The position numbers were made by a program, and so were the translations under genes. A stretch of 64,000 bases of DNA from Planotetraspora phitsanulokensis (lineage in GTDB: Bacteria > Actinomycetota > Actinomycetes > Streptosporangiales > Streptosporangiaceae). The notes beneath the pieces were generated by a model, which saw nothing but the letters and a program-made list of their open reading frames with translations, searched no databases and was not told the origin of the DNA. Below, in pieces: positions 34,474 through 42,854 of the stretch. Numbering within the stretch: position 1 is the first letter of the stretch; every line of letters starts with the position of its first letter. The DNA lies in assembly GCF_016863295.1 (NCBI RefSeq), contig NZ_BOOP01000007.1:124001-188000 (forward strand). Direction: 5' to 3'.

Positions 34474-35991
34474 ATGGCGCCGAACAGGTTCAGAGAGCAG
34501 TTCGAGGTGATACGGCGGGCGTTCGCGGACGACCCCGTCGATCCCGTCCAGGTGACGATGAACGAGCCGGAAGGGCTCGTGTACGAGAAGACCCACATCA
34601 TCACGCGAGGCGACGACGTCGAGCAGGTTCTCACCCTGCTGAACGAGAGACTCCCCCGCAGCCGCCGCCGGATGATCCGGAACGCGGCGGATCCGGACAC
34701 ACAGCCGTCCGACACCTATCGCATCCAGGTCGGGGACCCCGCGGAGGAGACCGACGACGACGGCGGCGTGACCGAGGCGCTGAACGAGCTGCGCGCCGAG
34801 CGCAGCGCCCACGGGTCCTCACTGGCCACCATGAACCACGTCGTCAGCATCACCAACGTGAACTGCTGCCCCGCCGACGAGCCCGACACCGTCCGGGCGA
34901 CCGGCGAGGAGGCGCTGAACCCGGGCATCGCCCCCCGGATCGACTCCGAGGAGACCGTCGAGATCCTGGTGATCGACACCGGGCTCGTGAGCGACTACCG
35001 GAAGCACTCGTGGATCGCCGCCGGCACCGGCGAGCCCGCCGTCCCGGATTTCTTCGTCGGCGGCAGGCCGCGGGCCGGCGGGTCGTTGCCGGACATCGAC
35101 GTCGGCGGTGCGTTCAAGCCGCAGGAGACGTCGCCCGACGGGACGCTCCTCCAGTACGTCGGGCACGGCACGTTCATCCTCGGCCTGATCCGGGCCGTGG
35201 CGCCCACGGCGAGTGTGTACGTCCACAACGCGCTCCGGGGCGCCAAGGCGGGGGCCATCCTGGAGAACGACCTGGGCAACGTCCTGTTCGGCGTCATCGC
35301 GGAGCGCGGCTGGCCCGACATCCTCAGCCTGTCCGCCGGCACGGGGACGGCCGACCAGGCGGCGCTCAAGGGCCTCGAGCACTTCATGGAGCGGCTGCGC
35401 CAGACCAGGACCCTGCTGGTCGCCGCGGCCGGGAACGACGGCCTGGACAGGAGGTTCCACCCCGCGGCGTACGCGGGCGACCGTGACTTCCGCGACGCGG
35501 TCGTGTCGGTCGGCGCGCTGCGCAACGACGGGGACGCCAAGGGCGCCTGCTTCACCAACTACGGGCCGTGGGTCCGCGTGTACGCCCCCGGTGAGCGCCT
35601 CACCAGCGCCCTCACGGGGGTCGGCGAAGGCGTGCCGTACGTGTACCAGCACTCGACCTTCGACTGCTGCCGCTATCTCCCGGCCGAGGACGCCTACGAG
35701 GACTGCATCTGTCAGCTCCCCGGCCACACCGGCGTTCTCAGCACCGATCCGCCGGTGGGGAGCCGCACTGAGTTCACCGGCCTCGCGCGGTGGAGCGGCA
35801 CGTCGTTCGCCACGCCCATCGTCGCCGCCATGATCGCCAACCACATGCTCTGGAGCGGCGAGCGCAACCCGAGGGAGGCGGCGAAGGACCTGCTCGCCAC
35901 ACGTCACAGCCACGCGAAGGTGCGCGGGCGGGACGCCCTCGCGCTGATCCCCGAAACCTGGCGCCCCTTCGACTACACCCCCACCTCGTAG
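34474..35991 (+). CDS. S8 subtilisin-like serine protease, apparently cytosolic
   Basis: 505 residues. The triad is Asp168 (EILVIDTGL), His231 (YVGHGTFILG) and Ser444 (WSGTSFATPIVAAM), with oxyanion Asn321 (LVAAAGNDG). The N-terminal 150 residues (EKTHIITRGDDVEQVLTLLN and after) form a possible propeptide or docking domain. There is no signal peptide. A Cys-rich insertion (STFDCCRYLPAEDAYEDCIC) before the Ser motif is unusual. ATG follows GAGGAG. It is divergent from the CHAT protease and followed by the beta-sandwich protein. I infer a regulated intracellular proteolysis module; its substrate is unknown. Confidence 0.93.
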   Translation: MAPNRFREQFEVIRRAFADDPVDPVQVTMNEPEGLVYEKTHIITRGDDVEQVLTLLNERLPRSRRRMIRNAADPDTQPSDTYRIQVGDPAEETDDDGGVTEALNELRAERSAHGSSLATMNHVVSITNVNCCPADEPDTVRATGEEALNPGIAPRIDSEETVEILVIDTGLVSDYRKHSWIAAGTGEPAVPDFFVGGRPRAGGSLPDIDVGGAFKPQETSPDGTLLQYVGHGTFILGLIRAVAPTASVYVHNALRGAKAGAILENDLGNVLFGVIAERGWPDILSLSAGTGTADQAALKGLEHFMERLRQTRTLLVAAAGNDGLDRRFHPAAYAGDRDFRDAVVSVGALRNDGDAKGACFTNYGPWVRVYAPGERLTSALTGVGEGVPYVYQHSTFDCCRYLPAEDAYEDCICQLPGHTGVLSTDPPVGSRTEFTGLARWSGTSFATPIVAAMIANHMLWSGERNPREAAKDLLATRHSHAKVRGRDALALIPETWRPFDYTPTS

Positions 35992-36024
35992 CGGGCCGGA
36001 CGCTTCCGGCGAAGGGAGGGATCC

Positions 36025-36480
36025 GTGGACTCCGACGGCGACCGACTCGAAGGCGCCCTGTCCCGGGCCATGGAGTTCATGGATCCCCTGCCCTCCTCAC
36101 TCATCCCTCCGGCTCTGGCCGCGCACGCGATGCGGGCGGTGGACGACGAGCTCGCCCGGCTGACCTACGACTCACTCGCCGGGCCCCTGCCCGTCAGGAC
36201 GGGAGGCGCGACGCGTCTGCTCGCGTACGAATGCGGGGCGACCACCGTCGAGGTGGAGGTCGTGCACGGGGGCGCCGCCTCCACGATCGTGGGACGGCTC
36301 GTCCCGCCGCGACCCGCCGAGATCACGATCGAGACGCTCCCCGGAACCGGCGGCCCGGTCGCCGTCACCGCCGACGCCCTCGGCCGCTTCATCTGCGGCG
36401 GCGTCACCCGCGGGCCGTTCCGCATCCGGTGCCGCCTGGACGACGCGGTGCTCGTCACCGAGTGGACCGGCGGCTGGTAG
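36025..36480 (+). CDS. Small beta-sandwich protein, paralogue of the sigma-factor partner at 5.3 kb
   Basis: 151 residues, GTG start with GGGAGGG, 33 bp after the S8 protease and likely co-transcribed. A helical N-terminus (LEGALSRAMEFMDPLPSSLI) leads to LTYDSLAG. A beta-rich domain then ends DALGRFICGGVTRGPFRIRC and DAVLVTEW. It matches the 5339-5773 protein along its whole length (DP-x-P-x-SL, T[FY]DSLAG, DA[FL]GRF, RCR, TEW). One copy pairs with a sigma factor and the other with an S8/CHAT protease pair, so the family may link proteolysis to transcription or act as a substrate or adaptor. No enzyme motif is visible. Confidence 0.82.
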   Translation: MDSDGDRLEGALSRAMEFMDPLPSSLIPPALAAHAMRAVDDELARLTYDSLAGPLPVRTGGATRLLAYECGATTVEVEVVHGGAASTIVGRLVPPRPAEITIETLPGTGGPVAVTADALGRFICGGVTRGPFRIRCRLDDAVLVTEWTGGW

Positions 36481-37662
36481 CCCGCGCCCCGCGGTGGCGA
36501 GGAACGGCACGGTGAGGCCGAGCGTCGCCGCCGACCCGGCGAGCGCCGCACCGATCGACACGCGTTGCGCGAGCAGCCCGAGCGGCGGGCCTCCCGTGAG
36601 CTCGCCCGCGGCGTCCGCCTGCGAGAACAGCGAGTACGCCGTCGCACGGCTCGCGGGTTCCGTCAGCCGGGCGAGCCAGGCGGCGCGCGCCGGCTCGGCC
36701 GCCGACCGTGCCATGTTCGCCCCGGCCCACGCGAGGACGGCGACCCAGAACTGGCCGGTCAACGCGAACACGGCCGTCGCCACCACGCCCAGCGCCTGCA
36801 GGACGGCCAGTGCGCGAGCCGTACGCGCCGGGTCGGTCAGGTCGGTCAGTCTGCGGACCAGTTCGGTGACCGCTGCCGCCCCGGCCATCGCCGCGACGGC
36901 CATGACGCCGAACCAGTACGGCGAGGTGCTCCAGGACTGGATGAAGTGGACCTGCCCGAGCCGATCGAAGCCCTCGCTGGCGAAGGCGGCCAACAGGACC
37001 GCGACCAGCATGAACCTCATCGGGCGGCTGCGGCGCGCCGTCGCGACCGCACGACCGGCCTGGTCCCGCATCGACCGCAGCGACCCCCGCCACGCGGCGT
37101 GCCGCGCCTCCGGGCGGAACTCCAGCTCAGGCATCGCCGCGGCGAGGACGACCCCGAGGACCAGCCATACGGCGGCCCCCACGACGAGAGGGACGTTCAG
37201 CCCGAACCCGGCCAGCCAGACCGAGGCCCCGATGCCGGCCACGGTCGCCGCCTGGTCGAGCTGCGCGCCGCGCACGAGAAGCAGGCTCACGCGTCCGGGG
37301 CCCACCTCGTCGACGACCCACGCGTCCTGGGCGCCGTCGACGAACGTCCAGCCGACGCCCAGGACGGCGTTGGCCGCGAGAATCGCCCAGAAATGGGGCG
37401 CCATCCCTTCGATCAGCACGCCGGTCCCGAACAGCAGGTAGCCGACGACGACCGACTGCTTGCGGCTGCGCAGATCGGCCAGCACCCCGGTCGGCACCTG
37501 CGCGAGCAGGCAGACGACCTCCAGCGTCGTGCCGACGAGGACGAGCTGAAGAGGACCGAGACCGGCGACCTGCGCCTGGTACACCAGGTTGAGGGTGAAC
37601 GCGCAGCTGCCGGCGAAGGCCGTCGACCCGCGAATGATCAAATACGTGACGGAGGCACGCAA
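36172..37662 (-). CDS. MFS transporter whose frame runs on antisense to the neighbouring gene
   Basis: Twelve-helix major-facilitator protein. Recognisable parts are AFTLNLVYQAQVAGLGPLQL, the loop VPTGVLADLRSRKQSVVVGY (motif A-like) and FASEGFDRLGQVHFIQSW. It should export a drug or metabolite. The transporter sequence ends naturally near 36490 (VPFLATAGRGLPAAG), but no stop occurs there. The frame continues about 105 codons as Asp/Gly/Arg-rich sequence antisense to the beta-sandwich gene. The original stop seems to be lost, or the tail is real. No ATG is in frame near the first helix; TTG at 37662 with GGAG upstream is the best start. Confidence 0.75.
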   Translation of the reverse strand: MRASVTYLIIRGSTAFAGSCAFTLNLVYQAQVAGLGPLQLVLVGTTLEVVCLLAQVPTGVLADLRSRKQSVVVGYLLFGTGVLIEGMAPHFWAILAANAVLGVGWTFVDGAQDAWVVDEVGPGRVSLLLVRGAQLDQAATVAGIGASVWLAGFGLNVPLVVGAAVWLVLGVVLAAAMPELEFRPEARHAAWRGSLRSMRDQAGRAVATARRSRPMRFMLVAVLLAAFASEGFDRLGQVHFIQSWSTSPYWFGVMAVAAMAGAAAVTELVRRLTDLTDPARTARALAVLQALGVVATAVFALTGQFWVAVLAWAGANMARSAAEPARAAWLARLTEPASRATAYSLFSQADAAGELTGGPPLGLLAQRVSIGAALAGSAATLGLTVPFLATAGRGLPAAGPLGDEHRVVQAAPDAERPAGDAAADEAAEGVGGDGDRAAGSGERLDRDLGGSRRDEPSHDRGGGAPVHDLHLDGGRPAFVREQTRRASRPDGQGPGE

Positions 37663-37834
37663 AACAGGCTCCAATGGGTGGGAAGGATGACTGCCTTCCG
37701 GCGCCCATTCGTTCAGACGACGCCGGAAACCGAATCGCCGTCGCGCACTGTCATCGGTGAGCTCCTCACGTCGCCCGTGTGCGAAAGATAACCGCCCGGC
37801 GTGGGCGGCGGCTAGGGTCCCGATCGTGGAGAGG

Positions 37835-38389
37835 ATGCGCAGGATCTCCGTGGTGGGCAACTCCGGGTCGGGCAAGACGACGCTCGCGCGGCGCCTGGCC
37901 GAGAAACTCGGCGCGCCGCACGTCGAGCTGGACGCGTGGTACCACCAGCCGGGCTGGGAGCCGCTGCCCGACGACGAGTTCCGCCGCCGGGTGGCCGAGC
38001 TCGCCGCGCGCGACACCTGGGTCGTCGACGGCAACTACAGCGCCGTGCGCGATCTGCTCTGGGCCAGGGCCGACACGGTCATCTGGCTCGACCCCCCGCG
38101 CAGGGTCGTCATGTGGCAGGTGGTCACCCGCACTCTGCGGAGGGCCGCCACGAAGGCCGAGCTGTGGAACGGCAACAGGGAGCGCTGGCGCAACCTGACC
38201 ACGCTCGATCCGCACGAGTCCGTCGTGATGTGGGCCTGGACGCGACACCGCGTCTACCAGGACCGGTACGCGCGGGCAGCCGCCTCCGGCGAACACGCCC
38301 ACCTGCGGTTCGTGCGCCTGCGATCGCGCCGCGACGTCCGGCGCCTCCTGGAGGCTCAGCCGGCCTGCGCCGCCTGCAGCCCCGAGTAG
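37835..38389 (+). CDS. Adenylate-kinase-like P-loop ATPase (topology modulation type)
   Basis: 184 residues. Walker A GNSGSGKTTLARRLAEKLG is at residues 8-26, then HVELDAWYHQPGWEPLPDDE and WVVDGNYSAVRDLLWARADT. This matches the small FlaR/'DNA topology modulation' kinase-like family of actinobacteria, whose real substrate is not established. ATG at 37835 has GGAGAGG just upstream. Its 3' end overlaps the convergent ABC-transporter gene by 34 bp. Confidence 0.85.
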   Translation: MRRISVVGNSGSGKTTLARRLAEKLGAPHVELDAWYHQPGWEPLPDDEFRRRVAELAARDTWVVDGNYSAVRDLLWARADTVIWLDPPRRVVMWQVVTRTLRRAATKAELWNGNRERWRNLTTLDPHESVVMWAWTRHRVYQDRYARAAASGEHAHLRFVRLRSRRDVRRLLEAQPACAACSPE

Positions 38390-40107
38390 AGGCCGCCGTC
38401 GCGGAGCAGGTCCTCGTGTGAGCCGATCTCCGCGATCCGGCCGTCCGCCATCACCACGATCCGGTCCGCACCCCGGATGGTGGACAGGCGGTGCGCGACC
38501 ACGAAGACGGTACGGCCGGCCACGAGGCGGCCGAGCGCTTCCTGCACCAGCGCCTCGGAATGCGAGTCGAGCGCGGAGGTCGCCTCGTCCAGGATCAGCA
38601 CCCGGGGGTCGCGGATCAGCGCGCGGGCGATGGCCAGGCGCTGCTTCTGGCCGCCCGACAGCCGGGCGCCCCTCTCGCCGACGACCGTGTCCAGCCCGTC
38701 CGGGAGCCGGTCGATGAACTCCAGCGCGTTGGCGTCGCGCAGGGCCAGCCGTACGGTCTCCTCCGGCACGCCGCGCATGCCGTACGTGACGTTCTCCCTG
38801 ATGCTGCCTTCGAAGAGGATCGACTCCTGGGGCACCACCGACAGGAAACGCCGGTAGGTCCGCAGGTCGAGCGTCTCCATGTCCCTGCCGTCCAGGAGGA
38901 TCGCGCCCGACGTGGGCCGCAGGAAGCCGATGACGAGGTTGAGCACGGTGGACTTGCCCGCGCCCGACGCGCCCACCAGCGCGACCGTCTCGCCGGGCGT
39001 CACAGTGAGGTCGAGTCCCTCGATCGCCGGACGGCCCGGCTCGTAGGAGTACGACACCTCGCGGAACTCGAACCTGCCCGTGACCGCGGAGACCTCCTCC
39101 TTGCCCGCGTTCTGCTCGAGGTCGGGCGCCTGCAGCACCTCGCCGACGGAGCGGACCGCCTCGAGTCCCTTGCCGATCACCGGGGTGAGGCTCATCAGGG
39201 TGGTGACCGCCGTGGTGAGCGTGGCGAAGAAGGTGCTGAGCATGACCACGTCGCCCGGGGTGATCGCCAGCACGCCGTAATAGGCGATCAGCGCCGACCC
39301 GGCGAGGAAGCCGACCCCCAGCACGTTGAGGATGATCCAGGCGAGTGAGCCGAACCTGCCGTTGATCAGGTCGAGACGCAGGCCGGTGCGCAGCACCTTG
39401 CTCAGGGTGCGGTCGACCCGGCGCAGCGCGTCCTGCTCCAGGCCGTGCGCCCGGGTGATCGGGATGAGCGTGGTCATCTCGCTCACGCGTGAGGAGAGCC
39501 GCTCCACCTCCTGGCGGAAGCTCTCGTTGTCGGACCGCATCCGGCCGCGCATGCGCATGACGAGGAACGAGGCCGCCGGGACGACGAGAAGGAAGACCGG
39601 CAGCGCGAGGGGCACCTTGAACGCGATCACCCCCAGGCCGCCGGTGAGCATGGCGAGCGCGCTCAGCCCGCCGTCACTCGCCTGCTGCGCCATCTGCTCG
39701 ACGACCTCGACGTCGCGGATGACCTTGGTCTGCAGCACTCCGGCGCTGACCCTGGAGTGATAGCCGATCGACAGGTCCTGCATGCGACGGCACAGCGCCG
39801 ACCGGACCCGTGTGCCCATCCGGCGGATGGCGCCGTGCATCGTGCGGACGTAGAGCAGGTGCCCGGGATAGTTGAGGACGAGCAGGAACAGCAGCGCGCC
39901 CGTGGTGAGCCACAACTCCGCGACCGGCCGATGCGCCACCAGCACGTCGATGACGTTGGCGGTGATCAGGGGAAGCGTCCAGGTCGGGCTGTGCTTCACC
40001 ATGAACGCGACGACGGCGACGGCGATGCCCCGGCGGTCCTCGGTGAACAGGTAGGCCAGGGTCCGGACCGGATGCTCCCCGCGGTAACGATGATCCAGAG
40101 CCGTCAT
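38356..40107 (-). CDS. ABC transporter, fused permease and ATP-binding protein (exporter type)
   Basis: 583 residues. Residues 15-310 are a six-helix type-I exporter domain. The ATPase domain from about 340 has Walker A GASGAGKSTVLNLV, the Q-loop VVPQESILFEGSIRENV, signature LSGGQKQRLAIARALI, Walker B RVLILDEATSAL and an H-loop in VFVVAHRLSTI. A homodimer would export a lipid, peptide or drug. ATG at 40107 follows AGAGGGG; the frame extends further upstream but without a ribosome site. Only one half-transporter is encoded here, so a homodimer is likely. Confidence 0.92.
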   Translation of the reverse strand: MTALDHRYRGEHPVRTLAYLFTEDRRGIAVAVVAFMVKHSPTWTLPLITANVIDVLVAHRPVAELWLTTGALLFLLVLNYPGHLLYVRTMHGAIRRMGTRVRSALCRRMQDLSIGYHSRVSAGVLQTKVIRDVEVVEQMAQQASDGGLSALAMLTGGLGVIAFKVPLALPVFLLVVPAASFLVMRMRGRMRSDNESFRQEVERLSSRVSEMTTLIPITRAHGLEQDALRRVDRTLSKVLRTGLRLDLINGRFGSLAWIILNVLGVGFLAGSALIAYYGVLAITPGDVVMLSTFFATLTTAVTTLMSLTPVIGKGLEAVRSVGEVLQAPDLEQNAGKEEVSAVTGRFEFREVSYSYEPGRPAIEGLDLTVTPGETVALVGASGAGKSTVLNLVIGFLRPTSGAILLDGRDMETLDLRTYRRFLSVVPQESILFEGSIRENVTYGMRGVPEETVRLALRDANALEFIDRLPDGLDTVVGERGARLSGGQKQRLAIARALIRDPRVLILDEATSALDSHSEALVQEALGRLVAGRTVFVVAHRLSTIRGADRIVVMADGRIAEIGSHEDLLRDGGLYSGLQAAQAG

Positions 40108-40339
40108 GCCCACCCCTCTGTCGATCCCCGAAGATCCTGACATCACCCGGTTAACGGGATATTTCGGGACATTGTGATGATCACCTCACCAGCGGCCCTT
40201 GTGGCGGGAGACCCGGGCGGACTTGAATCCCCGGCGCCGCGCGAGGAGCATCACAATTGCGGATCGCATATTTCATATTTCTCTGGTAGGAATCAAGGGT
40301 TAGAGGAAAACGATCGGCCACTGCCCGGAAGGTGACGTC

Positions 40340-41326
40340 ATGGCCGCACCTGCGGAAACTCCCGTATACGCGACTCCGGTGGACATCGAGACCTACGGTC
40401 CGTACGGCCCGGGGCGGATCGACACCTCCTCGGGATGGAACCGCCCGCGCTACCCCTTCCAGGACCGGATCACCGCCGACGGGTCGAGCGGATTCCCGGC
40501 CGTGCCGGGCCGCTACCACCTCTATGTCGGGTGGTTCTGCCCGTGGGCGCAGCGCACGGCGATCGTCCGCTCGCTCAAGGGCCTCGACGAGGTCGTCTCC
40601 CTCTCCTACGTCGACGACGAGCGGGACGCGCGCGGATGGGCGTTCCGGGAGCGGCGCGGGGCCGACCCGGTGAACGGGTTCCTGTTCCTCCAGCAGGCCT
40701 ACGACGCGACCGAGCCGGGTTATCCGGGCCACCTGTCGGTGCCGGTGCTCTGGGACCGCACGACCGGCAGGATCGTCAGCAACAACTTCCCGGACATCAC
40801 CATCGACCTCGGCACCCAGTTCGAGGAGTGGGGCGACCCCGGTGTCCGGCTCTACCCGGAGGAGCTGCGGCCGCAGATCGACGCGCTGAACGAGGAGATC
40901 TACCGGAAGGTCAACAACGGCACCTACCGGGTCGCCGGGGCGACCACCCAGGAGGACTACGAGGAGTTGCGCCGCACGCTGATCGCGACTCTGGACGAGC
41001 TCGACGCCCGGCTGGCGGACCGCAGGTTCCTGTTCGGGGACCACATCACCGAGTCCGACGTCCGGCTGTGGGTGACGCTCGCCCGGTTCGACCTCGGGTA
41101 CAACGCGCTCGGCAAGATCAGTGAGCGCCCGCTGACGGCCTTCCCCCACCTGTGGGCCTACGCCCGCGACCTCTATCAGCACGACGCGTTCCGGACCACC
41201 ACCGACTTCGACTCCTTCCACTTCACGGGGGCCTCGTTCCTCAACGACGGCCCGGTCCGCATCGAGGTGGAGCCGCGAGAGGCCGACTGGGAGGCTCCGC
41301 ACGGCCGCGAGAAACTCGGCGGCTGA
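40340..41326 (+). CDS. Glutathionyl-hydroquinone reductase-like GST (Xi class, YqjG/ECM4 family)
   Basis: 328 residues. The Xi-class catalytic motif VGWFCPWAQRTAIVRSLKGL has the active Cys. VSNNFPDITIDLGTQF and the helical C-terminal domain (TLDELDARLADRRFLFGDHI, TESDVRLWVTLARFD) follow. Family enzymes reduce thiol-S-conjugated hydroquinones. Actinobacteria use mycothiol, not glutathione, so a mycothiol-dependent reaction is likely but unproven. ATG follows GGAAGG. It is monocistronic with a hairpin after it. The 193-bp upstream gap is AT-rich around 40260-40300, probably the promoter. Confidence 0.92.
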   Translation: MAAPAETPVYATPVDIETYGPYGPGRIDTSSGWNRPRYPFQDRITADGSSGFPAVPGRYHLYVGWFCPWAQRTAIVRSLKGLDEVVSLSYVDDERDARGWAFRERRGADPVNGFLFLQQAYDATEPGYPGHLSVPVLWDRTTGRIVSNNFPDITIDLGTQFEEWGDPGVRLYPEELRPQIDALNEEIYRKVNNGTYRVAGATTQEDYEELRRTLIATLDELDARLADRRFLFGDHITESDVRLWVTLARFDLGYNALGKISERPLTAFPHLWAYARDLYQHDAFRTTTDFDSFHFTGASFLNDGPVRIEVEPREADWEAPHGREKLGG

Positions 41327-41342
41327 GCCGCGCACGGCCGGA

Positions 41343-41372
41343 CACCCGCTCGCGTTCCCGGCGGAGCGGGTG
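41343..41372 (+). terminator. Hairpin terminator after the GST-like gene
   Basis: CACCCGCTC (41343-41351) pairs perfectly with GAGCGGGTG (41364-41372), starting 17 bp after the stop codon. No T-run. Confidence 0.65.
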
Positions 41373-41483
41373 GCCGGACCGGCCCCCGCAGCTCGGCCCG
41401 GCGGGCGAAGGGACACACCAAGCCAGGCCTGCACCTCAGTCGTCGGCCCACTGCCGCTCCGCGGCGGGTCAACGGCCCATGCG

Positions 41484-41957
41484 TCATCCCTTCGACGACT
41501 CGTCTTCGGCCGCGAGGAGCTTCACCATCAAGGCGATGAACTGACGCCGCTGCGCCTTTGTCAGAGGTTTCAGAACTTGCTCCTGAACACCGTCGATGAC
41601 GTTGTCGAGTTCCAGGAGTTGTTCGACTCCAGCCGGGGTGATCGTGACGATGTTACGACGCCTGTGCTCGGGGTCGACAGACCGCTCGACGAGCCGAAGT
41701 GACTCGAGCTCCGACAGCGCCGCCGTGACGTCACTGCGATCGATCCCGGTCCCGCGGCCCAGGTCAGCCTGGCTCGAGGGCCCCCACTCGTCGAGCGCGG
41801 CCAAGAGGCGGTAGTGGTAACTGCGAAGGCCGCGGCCGTATGACTCGAACCCCGCGGCGAGGAGACTCGACGAGCGCGCGAAGGTCCGGCTTATGAGCCA
41901 GGTCGGACGATCCTTGACGCGGGCGGGAGTACGGCTTGGCGGGTGATCCATCGACAT
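41484..41957 (-). CDS. MarR-family transcriptional regulator
   Basis: 157 residues with the MarR winged helix: SYHYRLLAALDEWGPSSQAD, RGTGIDRSDVTAALSELES (recognition helix), then the wing LVERSVDPEHRRRNIVTITP. It represses divergent genes until a phenolic or oxidant ligand binds. Two identical 15-bp operators in opposite orientation lie between it and the divergent gene at 42039, so self-regulation and control of that neighbour are very likely. Codon use is less GC-biased than in the flanks. The ATG at 41957 has no clear ribosome site; the ATG at 41951 is equally possible. Confidence 0.9.
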   Translation of the reverse strand: MSMDHPPSRTPARVKDRPTWLISRTFARSSSLLAAGFESYGRGLRSYHYRLLAALDEWGPSSQADLGRGTGIDRSDVTAALSELESLRLVERSVDPEHRRRNIVTITPAGVEQLLELDNVIDGVQEQVLKPLTKAQRRQFIALMVKLLAAEDESSKG

Positions 41958-41975
41958 GGACAGAGACTACCAATT

Positions 41976-41990
41976 GTTGGCGCGACCAAC
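41976..41990. promoter_or_regulatory. MarR operator, copy 1
   Basis: GTTGGCGCGACCAAC, itself a near-dyad (GTTGG/CCAAC), 18 bp upstream of the marR start. It is the exact reverse complement of copy 2 at 42000-42014; the centres are 24 bp apart. Confidence 0.75.
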
Positions 41991-41999
41991 GTTTGCTAT

Positions 42000-42014
42000 G
42001 TTGGTCGCGCCAAC
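42000..42014. promoter_or_regulatory. MarR operator, copy 2
   Basis: GTTGGTCGCGCCAAC, exact inverted copy of 41976-41990, 24 bp upstream of the divergent start codon. Together they form a larger symmetrical site that could bind two MarR dimers and close both promoters. Confidence 0.75.
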
Positions 42015-42038
42015 ATTTCTTCATCGAGGAGCCCGGTC

Positions 42039-42716
42039 ATGGACGAACCGACCACCAGCGGACCCGAACGGATTCTGGTCATCGGCAGAAGCCCAAGCGT
42101 GATCCTTGACGCCGCCGGCATCCTGCGAAGCAAGGGCTTCCAGGCAGATGCAACAAACCAGTTCGATGAGGTGCTGACGGAGTACGACACCACGAACATC
42201 GATATCGTCGTCTTCGGTGGCATGGTTCCGCCTGACACCAAGCGCCACCTCAGAGACGAGATCTCCAAGGTCAACGGCCACGTCACCTTCGTACAGGGAC
42301 TCGCCGGCATCGCGGGCCTCATCGCCGCCCAGGTTGAGGGCGTCACGTCGACCGCCGGAGACGACAACGGCGTGGCATATGACACGACGAAGAGAACGGT
42401 GCAGCTGACCCTGCGGGGACCGGCCCAGGTGGTCGTCGAGGCTTGGTGGGCCACCTCGTTCACGCCGCCCGAGCCGACGAGCACCTCACTGCGTGTGATC
42501 GATTCCCACTTCGATTCTGGGGAGTACTTCATTCCGCTCCCCGCCGAGGTTCCGCCCGTGGCGTCGTTCCTCACCGTGTCCGTCGGGCCGGCCGTCCGCG
42601 CGTTCACGGTCGGCGCGATGCCAGAGGCAGTAATGCGCATGGTTCCAACCGGCGACCCGACCCAGCGCCCCGCGCTCCCTCCCGTCCGAGCGGTGGCGAC
42701 CCACGGCGACAACTGA
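42039..42716 (+). CDS. Hypothetical protein with receiver-like N-terminal domain, divergent from marR
   Basis: 225 residues. The first 100 (ERILVIGRSPSVILDAAGIL, IDIVVFGGMVPPDTKRHLRD) have the strand-helix rhythm of a response-regulator or Rossmann-like fold but lack the usual Asp-Asp acidic pair. The last 110 are beta-rich and proline-rich. GAGGAG precedes the ATG. Because it shares the double MarR operator it is probably the MarR target. Codon use is less GC-biased than average, and it sits next to a decayed tRNA, hinting at transfer. Function unknown. Confidence 0.75.
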   Translation: MDEPTTSGPERILVIGRSPSVILDAAGILRSKGFQADATNQFDEVLTEYDTTNIDIVVFGGMVPPDTKRHLRDEISKVNGHVTFVQGLAGIAGLIAAQVEGVTSTAGDDNGVAYDTTKRTVQLTLRGPAQVVVEAWWATSFTPPEPTSTSLRVIDSHFDSGEYFIPLPAEVPPVASFLTVSVGPAVRAFTVGAMPEAVMRMVPTGDPTQRPALPPVRAVATHGDN

Positions 42717-42854
42717 CAAGCCGGGCACCACAGCAGTATGTCGACCGGAGTCTTGACGTCGAGACTTCGCGCCGGATGCGTGCCAGATTGAACGGCGATC
42801 AGTGGGGTCTCACGAGGACTCACGGTCCACGGCTGAGGTGCACACCCATTTCCC

